From the NCBI GenBank assembly GCA_016720595.1, contig JADKKI010000016.1, positions 1 through 64,000 on the forward strand: a stretch of DNA of 64,000 bases. Direction: 5' to 3'. The notes beneath the pieces are model-generated. The model did no database searches, was not told the DNA's origin, and was given only the letters and a program-made list of their open reading frames with translations. How positions within the stretch are numbered: position 1 is the first letter of the stretch; each line of letters opens with the position of its first letter. A program made the translations under genes and the position numbers. Source of the stretch: Myxococcales bacterium. GTDB lineage: Bacteria > Myxococcota_A > Polyangia > Haliangiales > Haliangiaceae. Positions 41,376 through 53,722 of the stretch are shown one piece after another.

Positions 41376-43330
41376 GGGCACCGCTGCTGGTCGTCATCGC
41401 CTGTGCGTGGGCATGCGGTTCGCGCACGAGTGATCCGCCGCCTGCCGCGCACGATGCGGCCACCCGCGAGGTCGCGGCACCAGCCTCGTTCGAGGTGCCT
41501 CCGCCCACGGACAAGGTCCTGGGCATCGGACGCGACGATGCCGTCGCGTGCGCCGTCCACGCGAGCGGCGGGGTCGATTGCTGGGGCCGCTTCGGGTTCG
41601 GCAAGATCTTCGCGACGCCGCGTCGCATCCCCGGCGTGAGCGACGCGATCGCGATCAGCACGCGCGGGGATCTGGTGCTGCGCAAGACGGGGCAGGTCGT
41701 CAGGCTCGCCGGCGATCGGATCGAGTTCGTTCCCGTCGAGGGCATCGCCAACGTCGCCGCGTTCGCGTCTGGAGCGTCGGGTTGCTTCCTCCAGCGCGAT
41801 CACTCTGTGACCTGCGCGGGCTCGTACCTGGCGAACCCGCGGACCATCCCCGGCGTCGACGACGCGGTCTCGGTCACCAACGGCGCCGTGGTCTGTGCGG
41901 TGCGCCCGTCCGGTGAGGTCCTGTGCGCGGAGGTCCCGAGCAACCCTGCGGAGCAAGCTCCCTTCAAGTCGGTGCCGGGGCTCGGCCGCGTGCGTCGCCT
42001 CGAGCTCGCAGATCAGAGCGGCTGCGCGATCCTCGAGAGCGGCGAGCTGCGGTGCTTCGCGATCGCCGGCCACGAGGTCGAGCTCCGCGAGACGACCACG
42101 TACGACGAGAAGGTGACGGGCTTCGATCCCGTGATGTTCAAGGGCGCGACCGAGATCTCGGTGACCCAGAGACCTGGGGCGAGCGGCCTCGCCTCGCCTC
42201 CGTTCATCCTCGATGCCGTGATCGCAGGCAGGGTCGCGCACTGGGACGTGCACGGCTCGCGCTGGCTGGACAAGCTCGTCGATGCGAAGCAGCTCGTCGG
42301 GGAGTGCGCGTTGCGCGCGCAAGGCTCGGTGGCCTGCTGGGGATCGAACCGCAACGGCGAGCTGGGGCTCGCGTCGACCATCGGTCGCGCGCGTCGCAAG
42401 CCTGCGCCTGTGGTCGGGATCTCCGATGTGGCGATGCTGGCGCTGAGAACGGGCGTCAGCTGGGCGGTGACCCGCCAGGGGAAGATCTTCGCGTGGGGCT
42501 CCGTCGGTGGTGGCACGCCGACCGAGCTACCGCTGCCGTCAGGCGCCAAGCCCGCGACCTCGATCGCGGTGACCAAGGGGGGCAACGCGTGCGCGCTCGC
42601 CGGCGACGCCGTCTACTGCTGGACGCGCGAGACCCCGACCTTCGCGCTCCTCGCCTCGGGGATCCGGTCGATCGCCAACACCTACGAGGGTGTGATCGCC
42701 CTCAAGCTCGACGGCACGGTCGTGAGCTGGAAGCTCGACAAGGAGTCCGGCTACGTTCCCGCGGAGGGGCCCCGGCTCGAGGACAAGCAGCTGCCACCGG
42801 TGCCCGCAAGGGTGATCGCGCTGGTCGGCATGGCCTGGCCGTGTGCGGTGACCGCCGATCGTCAGGTGTTCTGCGGCGACGAGTGGGCGAAGGTTCCGGT
42901 CGACCCCGTCGATCGCATCAGCGGGACGTTCGGTGCCTGCGGCATCACCGGGGCCGGCGCGGTGCGCTGCTGGGACTACAACTTCGAGACCAAGCGGTCT
43001 ACGCCGGCCACGCCGGCCACCCCCTCGCCGCTGGCGAAGGTCACCGACGCGCTCGATCTCGGGCTCGGCGATTCGGACTTCTGCATCGTGCGCGCGAAGG
43101 GAGCCGTGTGGTGCGGCATGGGCCCGTCTGGCCGCGAGCGGCTGGTGCTTGCCAGCGGCGCGGTCGATGTCGAGGTCGGCGGCGCCATCGGCAACAACGG
43201 CCCGAATCGGGAGCACGGGTGCGCGATCATGGCGGACCGGACGGTGATGTGCTGGGGCGGGAACTTCGATGGTGAGCTCGGCGATGGCTCGATCACGTAC
43301 GCGGAGCAGCCGATCGGCCTCCGGCTCTGA
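41372..43330 (+). CDS. RCC1-type repeat lipoprotein (second of two)
   Basis: The GTG at 41372 overlaps the previous stop, giving 652 residues beginning with a signal peptide that ends CAWAC. The architecture is the same as the upstream gene: GGVDCWGRFGFGK, GSVACWGSNRNGELG, GKIFAWGSVGG, AVYCWTRE, GAVRCWDYN, and a final TVMCWGGNFDGELGDGS. Both products share phrases such as APTDKLVSVGRG / PPTDKVLGIGRD and the linker DAVAVS/DAIAIS, so they arose by tandem duplication and have since diverged. Role: surface binding, as inferred for its neighbour. Confidence 0.85.
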   Translation: MRAPLLVVIACAWACGSRTSDPPPAAHDAATREVAAPASFEVPPPTDKVLGIGRDDAVACAVHASGGVDCWGRFGFGKIFATPRRIPGVSDAIAISTRGDLVLRKTGQVVRLAGDRIEFVPVEGIANVAAFASGASGCFLQRDHSVTCAGSYLANPRTIPGVDDAVSVTNGAVVCAVRPSGEVLCAEVPSNPAEQAPFKSVPGLGRVRRLELADQSGCAILESGELRCFAIAGHEVELRETTTYDEKVTGFDPVMFKGATEISVTQRPGASGLASPPFILDAVIAGRVAHWDVHGSRWLDKLVDAKQLVGECALRAQGSVACWGSNRNGELGLASTIGRARRKPAPVVGISDVAMLALRTGVSWAVTRQGKIFAWGSVGGGTPTELPLPSGAKPATSIAVTKGGNACALAGDAVYCWTRETPTFALLASGIRSIANTYEGVIALKLDGTVVSWKLDKESGYVPAEGPRLEDKQLPPVPARVIALVGMAWPCAVTADRQVFCGDEWAKVPVDPVDRISGTFGACGITGAGAVRCWDYNFETKRSTPATPATPSPLAKVTDALDLGLGDSDFCIVRAKGAVWCGMGPSGRERLVLASGAVDVEVGGAIGNNGPNREHGCAIMADRTVMCWGGNFDGELGDGSITYAEQPIGLRL

Positions 43331-43433
43331 GGCGCGGCCCAGGCGTCGAAACTGGCGCGTCCCGGCCCCACGTCTGATACTGCCCAGCGACGGCCGAGCA
43401 ACGCCGGCGCGTCGTACACTCGGGGACAAGATC

Positions 43434-44477
43434 ATGAGCATCGGACGCACCCATCGCACGCACGGCACACGGCGCACACACCGCTCGGGTTGGTTCGCGC
43501 TGGTGCTCGCCGGTGGCCTCGCCGGCTCGGCAGGGATGGCCCGGGTCGCTCACGCCGAGACCCCGCCGTGGTCGGTGGGCGTCACCGATGCCAAGAAGGC
43601 CGAGGCGCAGAAGTTCCTCGAGGCCGGCAACGCGCTGTTCCTCGATCGGAAGTACGCGGAGGCGCTCGAGAAGTACAAGTCCGCGGTCGGCGCGTGGGAC
43701 CACCCGGCGATCCGGTTCAACATCGTGCGCTGCTTGATCCAGCTCGATCACACCGTCGAGGCCTCCGACAACCTCAAGCAGGCGCTCAAGTACGGCGCGG
43801 CGCCGCTCGAGGAGGCCGTGTACACGGAGGCCCTCGCGTACGACAAGCTGCTCTCGAATCAGATCGGCGATCTCACGGTGAGCTGCTTGCAGCCCGACGT
43901 GAAGCTCACGCTGGATGGTCAGCCGCTGACCGGTTGCCCGGGCAAGGAGACGCGCCGCGTGTCTCCAGGGCCGCACCAGCTGGTCGGCACCAAGGCGGGC
44001 CTCCTGACCAAGACCGTCGAGGTCATGGTGCTCGGCGGCAAGGCGCAGGACGTGCCGGTCAAGCTCGAGCCCCTCGGGCGCGCCGCGCGGATCGAGCATC
44101 GCTGGCCGACGTACCTGCCGTGGGTGGTGTTCGGTGCCGGGTTCGCGGTCGCGGGTATCGGTGCCGTGCTCGATCTGAACGCCAAGGCCGACATGGACAG
44201 CTACGACCGCTCGGTCGCGCAGTTCTGCTCGGTCACCGCGTGCGGCCCTGACGACACGCGGCTCGATCCCGTTCGTGGGCTCGATGACGACGCTCGGTTC
44301 AAGAACAAGGTCGCGGTCAGCGTGCTGACGGTCGGCATCGCCACGATCGCCACCGGCGCGGTGATGCTGTACCTCAATCGCGGCCGCACCGTGTATCCCG
44401 AGAGCGTGGAGAAGCTCACGCCGCAGGTGACGCCGGTCGCCGGCGGCGCGACGTTCTCGCTGACCCGCGGGTTCTGA
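43434..44477 (+). CDS. TPR/PEGA-like exported membrane protein
   Basis: A 347-residue product with a twin-basic-looking N-terminus (GRTHRTHGTRRTHRSG), a hydrophobic signal ending RVAHAE, a TPR-like unit (LEAGNALFLDRKYAEALEKY), then a PEGA-like beta domain (DVKLTLDGQPLTGCPGKETR) and two membrane segments (PWVVFGAGFAVAGIGAVL and VAVSVLTVGIATIATGAVML) that enclose a small loop with two Cys. The fold pattern is seen in many myxobacterial kinase-associated proteins. The last residues are STRGF-like (FSLTRGF). The ATG at 43434 is chosen to give the signal peptide; a longer frame upstream lacks a signal. Confidence 0.75.
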   Translation: MSIGRTHRTHGTRRTHRSGWFALVLAGGLAGSAGMARVAHAETPPWSVGVTDAKKAEAQKFLEAGNALFLDRKYAEALEKYKSAVGAWDHPAIRFNIVRCLIQLDHTVEASDNLKQALKYGAAPLEEAVYTEALAYDKLLSNQIGDLTVSCLQPDVKLTLDGQPLTGCPGKETRRVSPGPHQLVGTKAGLLTKTVEVMVLGGKAQDVPVKLEPLGRAARIEHRWPTYLPWVVFGAGFAVAGIGAVLDLNAKADMDSYDRSVAQFCSVTACGPDDTRLDPVRGLDDDARFKNKVAVSVLTVGIATIATGAVMLYLNRGRTVYPESVEKLTPQVTPVAGGATFSLTRGF

Positions 44478-44587
44478 CCGCGCCAGGCGCGCGAGCCACG
44501 CGCGTCAGTCCTCGAGCTTCGAACCCAAGAACCCCGGCACCATCGCAGCCTCGATCTTCACCGCCGCAGGTGATAACCTCGTTCTCG

Positions 44588-45553
44588 ATGGTCGCGCAGC
44601 GTCACCGACGCCGTTGCGGTCACGGCGGGACAGCGTCAGCGGCGCCTTCGGGGAGAGACGCCCAGCGAACCACGCCCGCATGGGCGGCCCTGTGGTCGAC
44701 GGCGCTGCTCGGGCTCGCGGGATGTAACGCGATCTTCGGGTTGCAGCCAACAGTCAGCGTTGATCTCGACGCGCAGTACTTCGACGCGCCGTCCGACGCG
44801 CCGTTCGCGTGCCCGCCGACCGGCGAGACGCCCGCCTTCACCCGCCTGCTGCACCAGATCGACCTGCAATGCACCGATTACTCGGCGAGCGCGACGAGCG
44901 GGCGTTCGGTGGGCTGGTGCAGGAGCTCGCAGCTGTCGTGGATCGGCGAGGGGCCGAGCGACGGTCCGTACGCGCCGATCGCCGGGCTCACGTCGACGCC
45001 ATCAACCGCGATCGGTGAGCCTCGGCTGGATCCCGATGGGGCCGAGCTCCTGGTCCGTCGTTCACCGACGATGGCGGCGATCGGCCAGGTCCAGGTCTAC
45101 CGCCGCGGCGCCGACAACCAATTCACGGTCGCGCACGACCTCCAGAGCTGGGGACCGGTGTTCGGTCCGGATATCGCCTTCGGCATCACGACTCGGACGC
45201 CGGTACAGCGCATGTTCTTCCTCGACCAGGGCCTCGCCGTCGAGACCACCGTGGATCGCGCGACCGGGCAACTGACTGCGATCGCGAGCTACGATCCGGC
45301 AGCCGACTTCGGCCTGGTGTACTTCGCCAGCGCCCCCAACCTGAGCGCCGACGGCCTACGCGTCGTGTTCGCCGCGAGCACGGCCGACGGTGGCCACGTC
45401 TACTACAGCGATCGGCCCAGCCTCGACGCTCGGTTCCGTACGCCGGTTGCGCTGACCAACGTGCCCTTCGTCTACGATCCATTCCTCAGCGAGGACTGCG
45501 CCCGGATCTACTTCTCGGGGTTCGACTACATCTTCTGGCTCCAGCGCCAGTAG
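44588..45553 (+). CDS. Lipoprotein with TolB/WD40-like beta-propeller body
   Basis: I start at the ATG at 44588, which leads to a signal peptide ending GLAGC after a basic N-terminus; an upstream GTG at 44570 is also possible. The linker VDLDAQYFDAPSDAP follows. The remainder reads as beta-propeller blades (LDPDGAELLVRRS, NLSADGLRVVFAAST, YSDRPSLDARF, LSEDCARIYFSGFDYIFWL). Four Cys occur in the first part of the domain (FACPPTG, LQCTDYS, GWCRSS). Surface location and a ligand-binding role are expected but not specified by sequence. It is convergent with the kinase gene. Confidence 0.75.
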   Translation: MVAQRHRRRCGHGGTASAAPSGRDAQRTTPAWAALWSTALLGLAGCNAIFGLQPTVSVDLDAQYFDAPSDAPFACPPTGETPAFTRLLHQIDLQCTDYSASATSGRSVGWCRSSQLSWIGEGPSDGPYAPIAGLTSTPSTAIGEPRLDPDGAELLVRRSPTMAAIGQVQVYRRGADNQFTVAHDLQSWGPVFGPDIAFGITTRTPVQRMFFLDQGLAVETTVDRATGQLTAIASYDPAADFGLVYFASAPNLSADGLRVVFAASTADGGHVYYSDRPSLDARFRTPVALTNVPFVYDPFLSEDCARIYFSGFDYIFWLQRQ

Positions 45554-45617
45554 CTGCGTTCACTCCGGCGGGAGTCCGCTCGCCGACGGTCGTAAGTGCT
45601 CGCGCGAGGACTTGCGG

Positions 45618-48572
<2,955 letters not shown>

Positions 48573-48609
48573 GCCGGGAGCCTAACACGCCAGAGATCCG
48601 CGGGCCTGT

Positions 48610-49050
48610 TCACGCCTCGGGCGGGGCCGCGGGCTTGGCCGGGCCCATCGGGGACAGCGAACGGATCACGAGGCCCAGCCCGCCGACGATCAGGATCAGC
48701 ATCGTCAGCGTGTTCCACAGCGACGTCTGCCGGAAGTGGATGTCGAGGTTCATGATGATGCCGACGAGGATCGCCAGGAAGCCGAGCGCGGTGAGGCCGC
48801 GGCCCACGAGGGACTTCCCGTTCGAGAACAGGATCCCGATCCCGAACAGCATCGGGATCAGCGTGATCCCGAAGCTCGAGCCATAGCCCTGGCCGAACAA
48901 GCTGAACCGCCAGTAGCCGCCATTGACCTGGACCTGGTTGAACAGCAGGTAGCCACCGACGACGAACATGATGATGCCGAGCAAGAACGTGCGCGTTCCA
49001 CCCGGCGTACCCCCGACGTTCTTCATGTCCATGGCGTTACCGATCAACAT
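48610..49050 (-). CDS. Small polytopic membrane protein
   Basis: A short protein with four hydrophobic helices: FLLGIIMFVVGGYLLF, SFGITLIPMLFGIGILF, GLTALGFLAILVGIIM and LTMLILIVGGLGLVI. A Pro/Ala-rich tail follows. No family was recognised. I start at the ATG at 49050 (MLIGNAMDMKN); a TTG at 49074 and an ATG at 49026 also fit, and none has a clear ribosome site. It lies between the kinase and an ABC-F gene with the same orientation. Confidence 0.7.
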   Translation of the reverse strand: MLIGNAMDMKNVGGTPGGTRTFLLGIIMFVVGGYLLFNQVQVNGGYWRFSLFGQGYGSSFGITLIPMLFGIGILFSNGKSLVGRGLTALGFLAILVGIIMNLDIHFRQTSLWNTLTMLILIVGGLGLVIRSLSPMGPAKPAAPPEA

Positions 49051-49082
49051 GCGATCGGTTGTCGCGGCGCGCAAGTCCTTGA

Positions 49083-50705
49083 TCAGGACAGGGTTCGCAT
49101 GCCGGGAGCCTCGCGCCCGGTGGACGCGACGTACTCGTCGTAGTTCCCGCCGTAGATCCGCGGCCCCGCCGACGACAGCTCGAGCACGCGGTTGGCGAGC
49201 GCACGCAGGAACTGGCGATCGTGCGAGACGAACAGCAGCGTGCCTTCGTAGTCGGCGAGCGCCTTGACGAGCGCGCGCTTGGTCACGATGTCGAGGTGGT
49301 TGGTAGGCTCGTCGAGCACGAGGAGGTTGGGCGCGTCGTAGAGGAGCTTCGCGAGCGCGAGGCGTGCGCGCTCGCCGCCCGAGAGCACGCGGACCGGCTT
49401 GAACACGTCATCGTCGTGGAAGCCGAACGCACCCGCGAGGCCGCGCAGCGTGCCCTGGTTGGCCATCGGCGCGTGCTCCTGCAGCTCGTCGAGGATCGTG
49501 TGATCGGCGGTCAGAGCGTCCATCACGTGCTGTGCGTAGTAGCCCATCGTCACGCTCGCGCCGATCGCTGCGTTGCCCGCATCTGGCGTCAGCACGCCGG
49601 CGATCATCTTGAGGAGCGTCGACTTGCCAGCCCCGTTCTCGCCCATCACCGCCCACCGCTCCTTGCGGGCGACCGTCAGCGTCAACCCGGAGTGCACCAC
49701 GTGCGCGCCGTAGGCCTTCTTGATCCCGGTGATCTTGACGACGTCATCGCCCGAGCGCTGCGGGACCCGGAAGTCGAAGCTCTTCTCGATGATTCGCTTG
49801 GGCTCCTCGACCTTCTCGACCTTGTCGAGCTTCTTGATCCGGCTCTGCACCTGCGCCGCCTTCGCGACGTGGGTCTTGAACCTCTCGATGAACCGGCTCT
49901 CCTTGGCGAGGCGCGCCTGCTGGCGGGCGTACTCGGCCTCGCGCCGCTCCGCCTCGATCACGCGCATCTTCTCGTAGAAGTCGTAGTTGCCGCCGTAGGT
50001 GCGAAGCTCGCCGCCGTCGATCTCGACGATCTTCCCGACGACGCGGTTCATGACGTCGCGATCGTGGCAGGTCATCACCACGGTGCCGGGGTAGTCGCGC
50101 AGGAACTGCTCGAGCCACAGGATCGATTCGAGGTCGAGGTAGTTCGTGGGCTCGTCGAGCAGCAGGAGATCGGGCCGCGCGAGCAGGATCTGCGCGAGCG
50201 CCACGCGCATCTTCCAGCCACCCGACAGCGTCCCGACGTCGTTGCCGAGCTGCGCATCGGCGAACCCGAGGCCGTGAAGGATCGACTGGGCCCGCGCATC
50301 GAGCTCGTACCCACCGAGGTTCTGATAGCGCTCCTGGACCTCGCTGAACCGGGCGACAACCTCGTCGAGGTCATCCCCGGGGTTCTCGAGCTTCTGCGTG
50401 AGGACCGCCAGCTCGCTGCCCAGCTCCGCCACCTCGCCCGCGCCGGAGCAGGTCTCCACCAGGATCGACCGGCCCTTGAGGTCCCCGACGTCCTGCCGGA
50501 AGTACCCCAAGGTGAGTTTTTTCGGGCGTTCGATGCCACCGTCGTCGGGCTGCTCCTCGCCGGCGATCATGCGGAACACCGTGGACTTACCCGCACCGTT
50601 GGGGCCGACCAGGCCGACCTTCTCGCCGGGGTTGATCTGGAACGAAGCCTCGACGAACAGGAGCTGTCCGCCGTACTGCTTGCTGACCGAGGAGAACGCG
50701 ATCAC
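49083..50705 (-). CDS. ABC-F family ATPase
   Basis: The GTG at 50705 has AGGA about seven bases upstream and gives 540 residues starting VIAFSSVSKQYGG. There are two ABC domains without membrane segments: Walker A GPNGAGKST and GENGAGKST, signatures LSGGWKMRVALA and LSGGERARLALA, Walker B LLLLDEPTNYLD and LLVLDEPTNHLD, plus the linker of about 80 residues rich in Arg/Lys typical of ABC-F. Such proteins act on ribosomes, in translation control or antibiotic protection. Which subgroup is not decided here. The gene is divergent from the next lipoprotein gene, 40 bases apart. Confidence 0.93.
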   Translation of the reverse strand: MIAFSSVSKQYGGQLLFVEASFQINPGEKVGLVGPNGAGKSTVFRMIAGEEQPDDGGIERPKKLTLGYFRQDVGDLKGRSILVETCSGAGEVAELGSELAVLTQKLENPGDDLDEVVARFSEVQERYQNLGGYELDARAQSILHGLGFADAQLGNDVGTLSGGWKMRVALAQILLARPDLLLLDEPTNYLDLESILWLEQFLRDYPGTVVMTCHDRDVMNRVVGKIVEIDGGELRTYGGNYDFYEKMRVIEAERREAEYARQQARLAKESRFIERFKTHVAKAAQVQSRIKKLDKVEKVEEPKRIIEKSFDFRVPQRSGDDVVKITGIKKAYGAHVVHSGLTLTVARKERWAVMGENGAGKSTLLKMIAGVLTPDAGNAAIGASVTMGYYAQHVMDALTADHTILDELQEHAPMANQGTLRGLAGAFGFHDDDVFKPVRVLSGGERARLALAKLLYDAPNLLVLDEPTNHLDIVTKRALVKALADYEGTLLFVSHDRQFLRALANRVLELSSAGPRIYGGNYDEYVASTGREAPGMRTLS

Positions 50706-50745
50706 GGGCGGTCCTATAGCACGGCGATCGGCTATCCTGGCGATC

Positions 50746-52104
50746 GTGCGCTTGGGGACCCTCACCATCGTCGCCTTGCTGACCGCGTGTCAGGCCGGCG
50801 GCGTCGAGATCGTGGTCTATCCGCCGTCGGACCCCGACGCGGTCGCGGTCGACGAAGTCCGGATCTACGTGGGCGACGGCGGCGGGCAGACCTCGCGGCT
50901 CGGGACCCGGGCGCTCAAGCCCGATCCGCTGCGGCGCGGCGAGGTCTGGGCCCGGGACAGCAGCGAGATCATGTTCGATCACCGCATGCTGAGCTCACCC
51001 GACGAGGTCACGTCGTTCACGTATGCGGCGACCGGCGATGGCCAGATGCTGTCGGTGATCGCGGTGGGGATGTCGGGTGGCAAGCCGACCTCGGCCTACG
51101 GGCTCTACGATCTCGCGCTCCCGACCGACCACGTCGATCGGTACAAGATCGGCCTCAACCCGGCGACGCTCGCGGGGAACGCCGCCGGCACGCCTGGCGT
51201 GACCCGGGGCGTGACCGAGATCGAGCTGTGGGGAGAGGCGCCCGACGACCAGACCTGCGTCCAGCTGCTCGATCGCGGCGGCTATCACGACGATCGTCAC
51301 CCGCTCGGCGCGATCACCAATCCGGGCGATGCGGACTGCGATGGCTACTTCGCAGGCGACAAGGCGGAGTGCGACGATCGGTTCTTCCAGAGCTCGATCG
51401 TCCCGGGGACCTCGAACCTGTCGTGCCTGGTCCCCGATGTGGTGCAGTTCAGCGGTCAGTCGGTCTCGCGGTGCCGCGCTGGCGGCGTGCGCTGCACCGA
51501 CGGGATGCCGACCACGCGCAACGACTGCAGCACCACGCCGGCGTACTGCACCCCTACGGCGCTGTGTGATCTGTGCCCTCCGGATCAGAAGTTCGAGGAC
51601 TGCGCGATCGATCCGGTCGGCAAGGATCCCGCCGGCGCTCTCGGCCCGATCGTGTGCAAGGTGCCCGTCGCCAAGGACGCCCTGACCGGCGTCATCTCCG
51701 TCTGCCCGCACGCGCTGTCGATGGTGCTGCCGTTCCAGATCCCGCTGAACCCCACGTGCGCGCACCCGATGTTCCACGGTCCTGCCAAGAGCGACCGTTG
51801 GGAGGCCTCGATCGACGTCGCCGGCATCAGCTACCCGCTGACCACCGTCGCCAACGGTGCGTGCAAGTTCCACGCGATCCCGACCATGCTCCCCATGAGC
51901 CCACCCGATCTCGGGATGGCGTTCGGAGGGCTGTTCGCCTTCGATCTGTCCCCGACGCTCGGGGTGGTGCTGCCGCTCGTGATCACCACGAGTGACACGT
52001 TCGTTCCGCAATGTGCGACGACACCCACGGACGTGATGTGCGCGCTGGAGAGCCCGACCCTCGACGCGGTACGCTCGTGTATCAGCGTGAGCGGCGGCGG
52101 CTGA
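50746..52104 (+). CDS. Lipoprotein of unknown function with Cys pairs
   Basis: The GTG at 50746 gives a signal peptide that ends ALLTAC. The 452-residue product has an N-terminal domain (VDEVRIYVGDGGG, LWGEAPDDQTCVQLL) and a Cys-rich middle segment (DADCDGYFAGDKAECDD, CRAGGVRCTDGMPTTRNDC, YCTPTALCDLCPPDQ) that resembles the GNGxDDDCDG-type motif of other myxobacterial lipoproteins (DADCDG), suggesting a calcium-bound, disulfide-supported region. The C-terminal half (CPHALSMVLPFQIPLNPTC, SPTLGVVLPLVIT) is beta-rich. I recognise no specific family. Confidence 0.75.
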   Translation: MRLGTLTIVALLTACQAGGVEIVVYPPSDPDAVAVDEVRIYVGDGGGQTSRLGTRALKPDPLRRGEVWARDSSEIMFDHRMLSSPDEVTSFTYAATGDGQMLSVIAVGMSGGKPTSAYGLYDLALPTDHVDRYKIGLNPATLAGNAAGTPGVTRGVTEIELWGEAPDDQTCVQLLDRGGYHDDRHPLGAITNPGDADCDGYFAGDKAECDDRFFQSSIVPGTSNLSCLVPDVVQFSGQSVSRCRAGGVRCTDGMPTTRNDCSTTPAYCTPTALCDLCPPDQKFEDCAIDPVGKDPAGALGPIVCKVPVAKDALTGVISVCPHALSMVLPFQIPLNPTCAHPMFHGPAKSDRWEASIDVAGISYPLTTVANGACKFHAIPTMLPMSPPDLGMAFGGLFAFDLSPTLGVVLPLVITTSDTFVPQCATTPTDVMCALESPTLDAVRSCISVSGGG

Positions 52105-52136
52105 GCCGTTCGTCCTCGGCGACGTCGGGATTTGTG

Positions 52137-53192
52137 TCAGTCTTCCGCGGGCGGCGCGGGCTTCTTCTTGGCCTTGCGCGCGGCCGCGATCCGCTGCGCC
52201 TCGCTCTGTCGGGTCACCCCGGTCGCGCGCTCGCGTGCGAGCTTCAGGAAGCTGGCGAGCCGCACGGGATCCACCACGCCGCGCACCGCGCATCCCGGTT
52301 CGTCGGTGTGGCGGCAGTCGCGAAACCGACAGCCGGCGGCGAGGGCGAGGATGTCGTCGAAGGCGTGCTCGTCGACCTCCTCGTCGTCGTCGATCCACTG
52401 CGCGAGCTCGCGCATGCCGGGCGTGTCGATCCACAGCCCGCCATCGGGCGCCACGAACAGCTCTCGGCGCGTCGTCGTGTGGCGCCCGCGCTCGTCGGCG
52501 CGCAGCGCGCGCACCTCCTGCGTCGTTCCGATCAGCGTGTTCAGCAGCGTGGACTTGCCGACGCCCGAGCTCCCGAGCAGCACCGCCGTGCGGCCCGCGC
52601 CGTTGAGCGCCCGAAGATCGTCGAGCCCTTCACCGCGCACGCTCGACAGTGCCACCACGCGGCCCCCAGAGACGGCGGCGAGTGCGGCGATCGCGGCGCC
52701 GGGGTCGGCCACCAGATCGATCTTCGAGAGGACCAGCACCGGCTCGATACCGCCATCGCGCAGGAGCCCGACGTAGCGATCGAGGCGCGCTGGTGACAGA
52801 TCGGAGTTCGCCGAGGTCATCACCAGTCCGACATCGACGTTGGAGGCGAGCGGCTGCGGCAGGGTGGCCTCGCCCGCCGCACGGCGCACGAGGAAGCTGC
52901 GCCGCGGCAGCACCACGCGGACCACGCCGGCGCCGTTGGCCGCGAGCGCGGCGTCCCAGCGCTCCACCAGCACCCAATCGCCGACGGTGGGCAGCGCGCG
53001 CTTGTCGCCGGCCTGATGGAACGTCTTGCCGGTGAGCTCGACCCACGCGGTGCCACCTGGGCCCACCGCGTGATAAGCGCCGCGGTGCTCCGCCGCGATC
53101 CGCACGGGTTGCCAGGCGCCCTCGGGATCGAGCGCGCGCCGCGCCTCCTCCCACGCGGGATCCCAGCCGAGCGCGGCGGGGCCTTCGATCAC
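52137..53192 (-). CDS. rsgA: Ribosome small-subunit-dependent GTPase A
   Basis: RsgA assists late maturation of the 30S subunit. The order of motifs is circularly permuted, as in this family: NKxD-type SKID at 156-159, then SSVRGEG (G5), P-loop GSSGVGKST (207-215), TTTRRE (G2) and DTPGM (G3, 256-260). The zinc knuckle at the C-terminus is intact: C288, C293, H295 and C301 (AAGCRFRDCRHTDEPGC). An N-terminal OB domain begins AEHRGAYHAV. It is convergent with the preceding lipoprotein gene and divergent from the thioesterase genes. The start is GTG, and the length of 351 residues is normal. Confidence 0.95.
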   Translation of the reverse strand: MIEGPAALGWDPAWEEARRALDPEGAWQPVRIAAEHRGAYHAVGPGGTAWVELTGKTFHQAGDKRALPTVGDWVLVERWDAALAANGAGVVRVVLPRRSFLVRRAAGEATLPQPLASNVDVGLVMTSANSDLSPARLDRYVGLLRDGGIEPVLVLSKIDLVADPGAAIAALAAVSGGRVVALSSVRGEGLDDLRALNGAGRTAVLLGSSGVGKSTLLNTLIGTTQEVRALRADERGRHTTTRRELFVAPDGGLWIDTPGMRELAQWIDDDEEVDEHAFDDILALAAGCRFRDCRHTDEPGCAVRGVVDPVRLASFLKLARERATGVTRQSEAQRIAAARKAKKKPAPPAED

Positions 53193-53253
53193 ACGGACAT
53201 CTCGGGGATCGCGGGGCGAGCCATGGCGGCAGTCTACCTGCTACCTTCGCTGC

Positions 53254-53709
53254 ATGGCAGCCGACGAGGACCAGCGGCTCCGGCTCAAGCTGGTCCGCGG
53301 GTTCTCCGCCAACGTGCCGCACAACAAGGCGCTCGGGGTGGAGATCCTCGACATGAAGCCCCACGAGGCGCTGTTCAGGCTGCCGTACGACGAGAAGCTG
53401 GTGGGGAACCCTGACACCGGCGTGCTGCACGGTGGCGCGATCACCGCCCTGCTCGATGGTGCCTCTGGCGCCGCGGTGTTCGCCTCGCTCGTCGACTTCG
53501 TGCCGATCGCCACCCTCGATCTCCGCATCGACTACCTGCGTCCCGCCGAGGTCGGGCTCGCCGTCCACGCGCGGGCGACCTGCTACAAGATGACCAAGAA
53601 CGTCGCCTTCACGCGGGCGGTCGCCTACCACGAGGATCCGGACGATCCGATCGCGCACTCGGTCGGGACGTTCATGATCTCGACCAAGCTCGGGAACGTG
53701 AAGTCGTGA
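53254..53709 (+). CDS. PaaI-type hotdog thioesterase (first of two)
   Basis: A 151-residue single hotdog domain. NPDTGVLHGGAITALLDGASG carries the HGG signature at 59-61 with the catalytic-site Asp/Glu position on the long central helix (LLDGASGAAV), followed by TLDLRIDYLRPA. PaaI-like enzymes hydrolyse acyl-CoAs. The second copy lies 13 bases on, so the two are co-transcribed and could form heteromers. Confidence 0.88.
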   Translation: MAADEDQRLRLKLVRGFSANVPHNKALGVEILDMKPHEALFRLPYDEKLVGNPDTGVLHGGAITALLDGASGAAVFASLVDFVPIATLDLRIDYLRPAEVGLAVHARATCYKMTKNVAFTRAVAYHEDPDDPIAHSVGTFMISTKLGNVKS

Positions 53710-53722
53710 CGGCGCCGCCGAC

